Assembly (NCBI GenBank): GCA_013362725.1
Contig: JABFVP010000617.1
Location: 1 to 6,135 of the forward strand
DNA length: 6,135 nt
Reading direction: 5' to 3'
Origin: Cupriavidus sp.
GTDB taxonomy: Bacteria > Pseudomonadota > Gammaproteobacteria > Burkholderiales > Burkholderiaceae
Both the position numbers and the translations under genes were made by a program. Numbering within the stretch: position 1 is the stretch's first letter; each line of letters starts with the position of its first letter. A model generated the notes under the pieces. It had not been told where the DNA came from. It made no database searches and worked only from the letters and a program-made list of their open reading frames with translations. Of this stretch, positions 1-4,869 are shown piece after piece.

Positions 1-2
1 CC

Positions 3-578
3 AGCACCATGCCGCACAAGCGCAATCCGGTCGGCTGCGCGGCGGTGCTGGCGGCATCGGTGCGCGTGCCGCCGCTGGTGGCCACCATGCTGTCGGGCAT
101 GGTGCAGGAACACGAGCGCGCGCTGGGTGGCTGGCAGGCGGAATGGGACACGCTGCCGCAGATCGTCACGCTGGCCGCGGGCGCGCTGCGCCAGATGGGC
201 GAGGTGGTGGCGGGGCTGCAGGTCGATGCGGCGCGCATGCGCGGCAATCTCGATCTCACGCATGGGTTGATCCTCGGCGAGGCCGCCATGCTGGCGCTGG
301 GTGCCCGCATCGGCCGGCTGCCGGCGCACAAGCTGGTGGAAAACGCCTCGCGGCGCGCGCTGGAGCAGGGCACGAGCCTGCGCGACGCATTGGCGGCGAT
401 GCTGCGCGAAGATCCCGCGCATGCCGGGCTGCTGGATGCCGCCGCACTGGACCGGCTGGCCGATCCGGCCAATTATGCGGGGCAGTCGGTGCATTTCGCG
501 GATGCGGCGGTGGCGGCGTGGCGGGAAGCGGTGGCTGTTGCCTCGGCTTCAGGACGGTGTACTTCCTCTCCCGCTTGA
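3..578 (+). CDS. pcaB: 3-carboxy-cis,cis-muconate cycloisomerase, 3' part (5' end outside window)
   Basis: PcaB converts 3-carboxy-cis,cis-muconate to 4-carboxymuconolactone in the protocatechuate branch of the beta-ketoadipate pathway, in the cytoplasm. The visible 191 residues open with STMPHKRNP, the end of the fumarase/aspartase superfamily signature (usually GSSxMPxKxNP) on the flexible catalytic loop. They continue with EHERALGGWQAEW and NLDLTHGLILGEA, both typical of PcaB rather than of argininosuccinate or adenylosuccinate lyase. Family members run to about 450 residues, so a bit over half of the gene lies left of the window. The ATG at 9 is the internal Met of the signature, not a start. 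The frame closes at TGA 576-578, 31 bases before pcaL, and PcaL uses its product, so the two genes very likely share a transcript. No frameshift or loss of conserved residues is visible. The last ~10 residues are unremarkable. Confidence 0.95.
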   Translation, partial: STMPHKRNPVGCAAVLAASVRVPPLVATMLSGMVQEHERALGGWQAEWDTLPQIVTLAAGALRQMGEVVAGLQVDAARMRGNLDLTHGLILGEAAMLALGARIGRLPAHKLVENASRRALEQGTSLRDALAAMLREDPAHAGLLDAAALDRLADPANYAGQSVHFADAAVAAWREAVAVASASGRCTSSPA

Positions 579-597
579 ACCCAACACACCAATATCC

Positions 598-604
598 AGG
601 GAGA
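598..604 (+). promoter_or_regulatory. Ribosome binding site that fixes the TTG start of pcaL
   Basis: AGGGAGA lies 5 bases upstream of the TTG at 610. It is the only strong Shine-Dalgarno in the 31-base gap after pcaB. No ATG or GTG occurs in frame nearby, so this site decides the start. Confidence 0.8.
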
Positions 605-609
605 CCTCC

Positions 610-1785
610 TTGCCTTATCTAGACCACGCCGGCGCCCGCCTCTTCTGCACCGTCGATGGCCCCGCTTCAGCTCCCGCCATCATCTTCTCCAACTCGCTCG
701 GCACCGACCACACCATGTGGGAGCCGCAGGCCGCCGCACTGGCCGGGCGCTTTCGCGTGGTGCGCTACGACACGCGCGGGCACGGCCGCTCGACCGCACC
801 CGGCGATGCCTTCACCGTTGAACAACTCGGCCAGGACGTGATTGCCATCCTGGACGCATTGGGTATCGGCCAGGCCGTGTTCTGCGGCCTGTCGATGGGC
901 GGCCAGACGGGGATGTGGCTCGGCATCCATGCGCCCGAGCGCTTCTCCCGCATGGTGCTGGCCAATACCGCCGCAAAGATCGGCAGCGCCGAGGGATGGA
1001 ACACGCGCATCGACACCGTGCTGCGCGACGGCATGGGCGTGATGGTCGCGCCATCGATCGAACGTTGGTTCACGCCGGAGTTTACCGCCACCTCGGATCG
1101 CGCACTGGAGGGCCTGCGCAGCGTGCTGGCAGGACTCGATCCACGCGGCTATGCGGCCAGCTGCGCGGCGGTGCGCGACGCCGACTTCCGCGAGACGGTG
1201 TCGTCGATTCCGGTGCCGGTGCTGGTTGTTGCCGGCAGCCAGGACCCGTCGACGACCGCGCAAGAGGGCCGTGCGCTGGCCGATGCGATTCCCAGCGCGC
1301 GTTTCATCGAACTGCCTGCAGCGCATATCTCCAGCTTCGAGCAGCCGGGCCGCTTCACCGCCGCACTGCTCGACTTTGTGCGCGGCCGCCTGCCCGTGAC
1401 CGACGACCACGCGCGCTATGACGCCGGCCTCTCGGTGCGGCGCGAGGTGCTCGGCAGCGCGCATGTCGATCGTTCGCTGGCGCGGCTGACGCCGCTCAAC
1501 GAAGAATTCCAGAACCTGATCACGCGCTATGCCTGGGGCGAGATCTGGACGCGCGAAGGCCTGCCGCGCCACACCCGCAGCCTGCTGACCATCGCCATGA
1601 TGGTGGCGCTGAACCGCAGTGATGAACTGAAGCTGCATCTGCGCGCCGCGGCCAGCAATGGCGTCACGCGCGATGAGATCAAGGAGGTGCTGCTGCAAAC
1701 GGCGGTCTATTGCGGCGTGCCGGCGGCCAATTCGGCCTTCCACCTGGCCGAGGAAGTCTTCGCCGCGATGGACCAGCCAGGCTGA
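610..1785 (+). CDS. pcaL: Bifunctional 3-oxoadipate enol-lactonase / 4-carboxymuconolactone decarboxylase
   Basis: This 391-residue protein joins two consecutive enzymes of protocatechuate breakdown. Residues ~1-260 are an alpha/beta hydrolase of the PcaD type: the nucleophile elbow is GLSMGG with Ser95, the acid is probably Asp212 in SQDPSTT, and the base His239 in AAHISSFE. Residues ~270-391 are a carboxymuconolactone decarboxylase domain (PcaC type), with RYAWGEIWTREGL at ~306-318, the helix TRSLLTIAMMVALNR, and LHLRAAASNGVTRDEIKEVL. The C-terminal domain acts first (decarboxylation of 4-carboxymuconolactone to 3-oxoadipate enol-lactone) and the N-terminal domain second (hydrolysis to 3-oxoadipate). 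The frame is open much further upstream (to at least 301), but that stretch is antisense-quality sequence overlapping pcaB. TTG 610 has a Shine-Dalgarno and gives MPYLDHAGARL, the expected beginning of a PcaD domain. The gene is cotranscribed with pcaB by spacing. The fusion itself is known in actinobacteria and some proteobacteria, where it is called PcaL. Confidence 0.95.
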   Translation: MPYLDHAGARLFCTVDGPASAPAIIFSNSLGTDHTMWEPQAAALAGRFRVVRYDTRGHGRSTAPGDAFTVEQLGQDVIAILDALGIGQAVFCGLSMGGQTGMWLGIHAPERFSRMVLANTAAKIGSAEGWNTRIDTVLRDGMGVMVAPSIERWFTPEFTATSDRALEGLRSVLAGLDPRGYAASCAAVRDADFRETVSSIPVPVLVVAGSQDPSTTAQEGRALADAIPSARFIELPAAHISSFEQPGRFTAALLDFVRGRLPVTDDHARYDAGLSVRREVLGSAHVDRSLARLTPLNEEFQNLITRYAWGEIWTREGLPRHTRSLLTIAMMVALNRSDELKLHLRAAASNGVTRDEIKEVLLQTAVYCGVPAANSAFHLAEEVFAAMDQPG

Positions 1786-1789
1786 CCCC

Positions 1790-2677
1790 TCAGCGCACCG
1801 CGAACGCCGGCAACCGCGCCCGCCCCGCTTGCCGGAACTCCGTGGGCGCCTGCCCCACCAGCCGCGCGAAGAAGCGCGAGAAGTACGCCGCGTCCGAGAA
1901 GCCGAGCGACATCGCGATGTGCTTGAGTTCCAGGTCGCTGAAGAGCAGGTCGCGCTGCGCTTCAGCGAGCACGCGCGCGTGGATCATCTGCAGCGCAGAC
2001 TGTCCCGAGGCGTGGCGGCACACGCGGTTGAGCTGTGTAGGCGTGATGCCGATCGCGCCGGCGTAGTGGCCGATCTCCTTCTGCTCGCGGTAGTCCGATT
2101 CCAGCAGCTGCTGGAAGTGCTGGAAGTGCCGCGCCGGTCGGCTGCTGCTGCGCGCGGCTGCCGGATGATCGGCATTGCCCAGCCGTGCAATGCCGATCAG
2201 CACCAGGCTTAGCAGCGCCGACAGCGACGCCCCGCGCCAGGCGGACACCGCTTCCATCTCCCCACGAAACAGCGCCAACGCATCGGCCAGCGCGTGGCCG
2301 CGCCGCACGCGGTCGTGGCGCGGGTGGTCGAACAGCGGCAGCGCATCCGGTACACCTGCAAGCAGCGTGCGCAGGTGGCTGTCGGTCATGGTAACGACCA
2401 TGCCGTCAGTGTCCGGCGTGAACGCAAAGCCGTGGATATGCCGCGGCGGCATCGTCACCAGCGAGCCGCTGCGCAGCGGCTCCCGGCGCTCTTCGAGCAA
2501 GGCTTCGCCGCCACCCGCATGAATGTACAGAATTTGCAGGAAGCGCTCATGCCGGTGGGGTTTGATTTCCCACCCATGCAGGCGGCTGCGCGCGGCGATG
2601 GACTCGAAATGCAACTGGTCCGACAGTGGCTCGGACGAATTCACGCCGTACAGGGAGTAGGTCGGGACAGGTCTCAC
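1790..2677 (-). CDS. pobR: AraC/XylS-family regulator, probable activator of pobA (PobR, AraC type)
   Basis: The product is 295 residues from the proposed GTG. Residues ~20-130 form an AraC-type cupin sensor domain (HFESIAARSRLHGWEIKPHRH, then MPPRHIHGF). Residues ~195-283 form the two-helix-turn-helix DNA-binding domain; the second motif, LKHIAMSLGFSDAAYFSRFF at 251-270, is a clear AraC family match and is followed by GQAPTEFR. It is divergent from pobA, the arrangement seen for AraC-type PobR/PobC regulators that activate pobA with 4-hydroxybenzoate; the ligand is inferred from context. The unrelated IclR-type PobR of Acinetobacter shares only the name. Start: GTG 2677 gives MRPVPTYSLYG, which resembles the N-termini I recall for this family, but it has no clear Shine-Dalgarno. 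TTG 2701 (303 residues) and GTG 2644 are alternatives. The frame stays open beyond into the antisense of pobA, which is a high-GC artefact. The stop lies 4 bases from that of pcaL. Confidence 0.85.
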   Translation of the reverse strand: MRPVPTYSLYGVNSSEPLSDQLHFESIAARSRLHGWEIKPHRHERFLQILYIHAGGGEALLEERREPLRSGSLVTMPPRHIHGFAFTPDTDGMVVTMTDSHLRTLLAGVPDALPLFDHPRHDRVRRGHALADALALFRGEMEAVSAWRGASLSALLSLVLIGIARLGNADHPAAARSSSRPARHFQHFQQLLESDYREQKEIGHYAGAIGITPTQLNRVCRHASGQSALQMIHARVLAEAQRDLLFSDLELKHIAMSLGFSDAAYFSRFFARLVGQAPTEFRQAGRARLPAFAVR

Positions 2678-2702
2678 GGCGGTGTCGGTGTTTACCAGCA
2701 AT

Positions 2703-2737
2703 GTTCCGATTGTCCAGTCATTGGTTCGCTCTGTCCA
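2703..2737. promoter_or_regulatory. Candidate PobR operator: two direct repeats GTTC-N4-TGTCCA, 21 bp apart
   Basis: GTTC CGAT TGTCCA at 2703-2716 recurs as GTTC GCTC TGTCCA at 2724-2737. All ten defined bases are identical, and the offset is exactly 21 bp, about two helical turns. Tandem same-face half-sites of this spacing are usual for AraC-family activators. The proximal copy abuts the candidate pobA -35 element. The assignment to the neighbouring regulator is inference. Confidence 0.55.
2709..2737 (-). promoter_or_regulatory. Candidate pobR promoter overlapping the operator
   Basis: On the minus strand TGGACA (2737-2732, five of six to TTGACA) and GACAAT (2714-2709, four of six to TATAAT) are 17 bases apart. 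Transcription would start near 2702, leaving a leader of about 25 bases before GTG 2677 and making the alternative TTG at 2701 almost leaderless. Both elements lie within the direct repeats, which would allow autorepression. This is predicted by eye only. Confidence 0.4.
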
Positions 2738-2766
2738 TTCCGTAGCAGGCGTCCGGCAACTATCGT
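2738..2766 (+). promoter_or_regulatory. Candidate activator-dependent pobA promoter
   Basis: TATCGT at 2761-2766 matches four of six bases of the -10 consensus. Seventeen bases upstream the -35 position is TTCCGT (2738-2743), a poor match. A weak -35 directly next to an activator half-site ending at 2737 is the pattern of an activator-dependent promoter. Transcription would start near 2773, about 30 bases before the pobA ATG. Confidence 0.4.
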
Positions 2767-2790
2767 TAGCGCCAGCAGATCGATACGCAC

Positions 2791-2797
2791 AAGGAGA
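2791..2797 (+). promoter_or_regulatory. Ribosome binding site of pobA
   Basis: AAGGAGA is a near-perfect Shine-Dalgarno 6 bases upstream of ATG 2804. It decides the start against the frame, which is open back to about 2294. Confidence 0.85.
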
Positions 2798-2803
2798 CAA
2801 GAC

Positions 2804-3973
2804 ATGCGCACCCAGGTCGCCATCATTGGCGCCGGCCCCGCCGGCCTGTTGCTCGGGCAGTTGCTCGCCAGAGCGGGCATCGACAACATCGTCGTCGAGC
2901 AACGCAGTCCGGAATACGTGCTCGGGCGCATCCGCGCCGGCATCCTCGAGAGCGTGACAGTCGATGCGCTTGAACGCGCGGGCGTGGCGGCGCGACTGCA
3001 TCAGGAAGGGCTGGTGCACGACGGCATCGAACTGTCGTTCGATGGCCAGCGGCATCGCATCGACCTGCACGCGCTGGTCGGCCGCAGCGTGACCGTCTAT
3101 GGCCAGACCGAGGTCACGCGCGACCTGATGGCGGCACGGCAGGGAGCGGGCATCACCACGATCTACCAGGCACAGGATGTCAGCCTGCATGACTTCGATG
3201 GCGCCAGGCCGGTGGTCCGTTACCGCAAGGACGGCGTGGCGCACGAGATCCACTGTGACTACATCGCTGGTTGCGACGGCTTTCATGGCGTCAGCCGGCA
3301 GAGCGTGCCGCTTACCGCCACGCAGGTGTTCGAGCGCGTCTATCCGTTCGGCTGGCTTGGCATTCTGTCGGACACGCCGCCGGTGGCGGAAGAACTGATC
3401 TATGCCAGCCACGAACGCGGCTTTGCGCTGTGCAGCATGCGCTCGCGCGCGCGCAGCCGCTACTACGTACAGGTACCGTCGGGCGAGCGCGTGGAGGACT
3501 GGTCCGATGAACGCTTCTGGGACGAACTGCGCCGCCGCCTCGATCCGCAGTCGGCGCAGTCGCTGGTGACGGGCCCGAGCATCGAGAAAAGCATCGCGCC
3601 GCTGCGCAGCTTTGTGTGCGAGCCGATGCGATTCGGCAACCTGTTCCTGGCCGGCGATGCCGCGCATATCGTGCCGCCCACCGGCGCCAAGGGGCTCAAC
3701 CTGGCCGCCAGCGACGTGCTGACCCTGGCCGACGGACTGATCGACGCCTACCGGCATGACGACGAGCGCGAGCTGGACGCCTACTCGGCGCGTTGCCTGC
3801 GGCGCATCTGGAAGGCCGAGCGCTTTTCATGGTGGCTGACTTCGCTGATGCATCGCTTTCCGGATGCGGATCCGTTTTCGTTGCGCATGCAGCGGGCCGA
3901 GCTCGATTACCTGGTGGGGTCAGAGGCGGCGTGCCGGGTATTGGCGGAGAACTATGTAGGCTTGCCTTACTGA
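2804..3973 (+). CDS. pobA: 4-hydroxybenzoate 3-monooxygenase (p-hydroxybenzoate hydroxylase)
   Basis: PobA is a cytoplasmic flavoprotein that hydroxylates 4-hydroxybenzoate to protocatechuate with O2 and NAD(P)H, feeding the pathway served by pcaB and pcaL. The 389 residues align almost end to end with my memory of the 394-residue Pseudomonas fluorescens enzyme, one residue shorter after position ~93. Visible features are the FAD-binding GAGPAG (9-14) with Glu32, GRIRAG with Arg42 and Arg44, the DG motif CDGFHG (157-162), and GDAAH (284-288) followed by PPTGAKGLNL. The substrate-site residues are Tyr200, Ser211, Arg213, Tyr221, Pro292 and Tyr384 (201, 212, 214, 222, 293 and 385 in P. fluorescens). 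All are present, so the enzyme should be active. The coenzyme-selecting segment reads EQRSPEYV at 32-39: Tyr38 is kept, but position 33 is Gln where the NADPH-specific reference has Arg. It is transcribed divergently from the regulator and convergently with nirE. Confidence 0.97.
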   Translation: MRTQVAIIGAGPAGLLLGQLLARAGIDNIVVEQRSPEYVLGRIRAGILESVTVDALERAGVAARLHQEGLVHDGIELSFDGQRHRIDLHALVGRSVTVYGQTEVTRDLMAARQGAGITTIYQAQDVSLHDFDGARPVVRYRKDGVAHEIHCDYIAGCDGFHGVSRQSVPLTATQVFERVYPFGWLGILSDTPPVAEELIYASHERGFALCSMRSRARSRYYVQVPSGERVEDWSDERFWDELRRRLDPQSAQSLVTGPSIEKSIAPLRSFVCEPMRFGNLFLAGDAAHIVPPTGAKGLNLAASDVLTLADGLIDAYRHDDERELDAYSARCLRRIWKAERFSWWLTSLMHRFPDADPFSLRMQRAELDYLVGSEAACRVLAENYVGLPY

Positions 3974-4007
3974 CAGCGCTGAGCCGCAGCCACCGCAGCT
4001 AGCGAAG

Positions 4008-4039
4008 GCTCGCCTCTCCCGCAAGCGGAAGAGGGGAGC
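4008..4039. repeat. Imperfect 32-base palindrome between pobA and nirE, possible bidirectional terminator
   Basis: GCTC/GAGC arms (4008-4011 and 4036-4039) enclose CCTCTCCCGC (4013-4022) and GCGGAAGAGG (4025-4034) around a central AA. Of 15 arm positions, 13 pair; the exceptions are G4012/G4035 and C4018/A4029. The core resembles the CTCTCCCGC-AA-GCGGGAGAG palindromes that recur between genes in several Burkholderiales and Xanthomonas genomes. There is no U-tract on either strand, so intrinsic termination is uncertain. It lies 34 bases after the pobA stop. Confidence 0.55.
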
Positions 4040-4045
4040 AAACTG

Positions 4046-4063
4046 GCAGCGCGCCAGCGCTGC
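4046..4063 (-). terminator. Hairpin at the end of nirE, possible terminator
   Basis: GCAGCGC (4046-4052) and GCGCTGC (4057-4063) are perfect inverted repeats around a 4-base loop. Read on the minus strand the hairpin begins at the last base of the nirE stop codon and is followed after two bases by only three T residues. This is a weak intrinsic terminator at best, possibly aided by the palindrome just beyond it. Confidence 0.4.
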
Positions 4064-4836
4064 TAAGCGGCCAGCGAGTCCGCGTCCGGAGCCATCGCCT
4101 GCGCTGCGGACAGCGCGTCCGCAACCACCTCGCCGACCAGCACCACGGCAGGGCTCGCCAGCCCGGCCGCCAGCGCTTCTGCCAGCGTGCCGAGCGAGCC
4201 GCTCCAGGTACGTGCCTGCTCGCTGCCGGCGTGCATCACCACCGCCGCCGGCGTGCCGGCTGCCATGCCGGCCGCGAGCAGGCCGTCGCGGATCGCGGCG
4301 AGGCGGCTCATGCCCATATAGATCACGAGAGTAGTGCCGCCACGCGCCAGCGCGTGCCAGTCGGGCGAGCCATCGGCACTGGTATGGCCGGTGACGAAGG
4401 TCACGCCGTGGCAGTGCGCGCGATGCGTCAGCGCGATGCCCAACGCCTGCGCGGCGGCCATGCCGCTGCTGATGCCGTTGACGATCTCGACCTGCAGCCC
4501 ATAGCTGCGCAGGAACGCGGCTTCTTCGCCGCCGCGCCCGAACAGCAGCGGATCGCCGCCCTTGACGCGCGCCACCGCGCGGCCGGCCAGCGCATGCTTC
4601 AGCGTCAGCTGCTGGATGCGCTGCTGGCTCACCGAGCAGCGCCCGCCGCGCTTGCCGACCCACTCCACATGGGTGCCCGGGCTGGCATAGCCGGCCATCT
4701 CCGGCGACACCAGGTCATCGACCAGCCAGACCTCTGCCGCGGCCAGCGCGCGCATGGCGCGTACCGTGACCAGGTCCGGACTGCCGGGGCCGACGCCGAC
4801 CAGCCAGACCTTGCCGGGCTTCAGCGGTGCTTGCAT
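4063..4836 (-). CDS. nirE: Uroporphyrinogen-III C-methyltransferase (SUMT) for heme d1 synthesis
   Basis: The enzyme transfers two methyl groups from S-adenosylmethionine to uroporphyrinogen III, giving precorrin-2, in the cytoplasm. The 257 residues have the SUMT motifs in order: VGVGPGSPDLVT (13-24), DDLVSPE (40-46), GKRGG (61-65), VKGGDPLLFGRGGEEA (91-106), GISSG (121-125), THR (137-139) and IYMGM (172-176). Arg101 and Glu104 in GRGGEE correspond, as I recall, to the catalytic-site Arg111/Glu114 pair of P. aeruginosa NirE. ATG 4836 is chosen over ATG 4851 because AGGAG (4847-4843) lies 6 bases ahead of it and would sit inside the coding region of the longer form. The gene follows a nirN-like gene by 33 bases, which is why nirE is preferred; from sequence alone cobA (siroheme or cobalamin supply) is equally fitting. 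There is no fused CysG dehydrogenase or HemD domain. Confidence 0.9.
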   Translation of the reverse strand: MQAPLKPGKVWLVGVGPGSPDLVTVRAMRALAAAEVWLVDDLVSPEMAGYASPGTHVEWVGKRGGRCSVSQQRIQQLTLKHALAGRAVARVKGGDPLLFGRGGEEAAFLRSYGLQVEIVNGISSGMAAAQALGIALTHRAHCHGVTFVTGHTSADGSPDWHALARGGTTLVIYMGMSRLAAIRDGLLAAGMAAGTPAAVVMHAGSEQARTWSGSLGTLAEALAAGLASPAVVLVGEVVADALSAAQAMAPDADSLAA

Positions 4837-4842
4837 GTTGGG

Positions 4843-4847
4843 CTCCT
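4843..4847 (-). promoter_or_regulatory. Ribosome binding site that fixes the nirE start
   Basis: AGGAG on the minus strand, 6 bases before ATG 4836. It overlaps codons 2 and 3 of the longer alternative from ATG 4851, which itself has no Shine-Dalgarno ahead of it. Confidence 0.8.
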
Positions 4848-4869
4848 GCATCGGGATCGCGCCACGCGC

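Noticed and set aside
301..609. Upstream extension of the pcaL frame overlapping pcaB
   Set aside because: Low-complexity Arg/Trp-rich residues out of frame with conserved pcaB; the PcaD domain begins at TTG 610.
667..1743. 358-residue minus-strand open frame opposite pcaL
   Set aside because: Rich in Arg, Ala and His with no domain pattern; the opposite strand encodes an intact two-domain enzyme.
2101..2126. Perfect palindrome CCAGCAGCTGCTGG (2101-2114) and a tandem 9-base repeat TGCTGGAAG (2109-2126)
   Set aside because: They lie inside the regulator gene and simply encode HFQHFQQ in the linker before the DNA-binding domain; expected from repeated His-Phe-Gln codons.
1790..3757. 655-residue minus-strand frame running through the regulator and the antisense of pobA
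   Set aside because: Only the last ~295 residues show AraC-family similarity. The rest is the antisense of a fully conserved pobA and its promoter, kept open by high GC.
3920..4663. 247-residue minus-strand frame overlapping nirE
   Set aside because: A shifted frame of nirE, low-complexity Ala/Arg/Gly with no recognisable motif.
4837..4869. Possible promoter or FNR-type box between nirN and nirE
   Set aside because: Only 33 bases, holding the nirE Shine-Dalgarno; no TTGAT-N4-ATCAA-like box or convincing promoter is seen.
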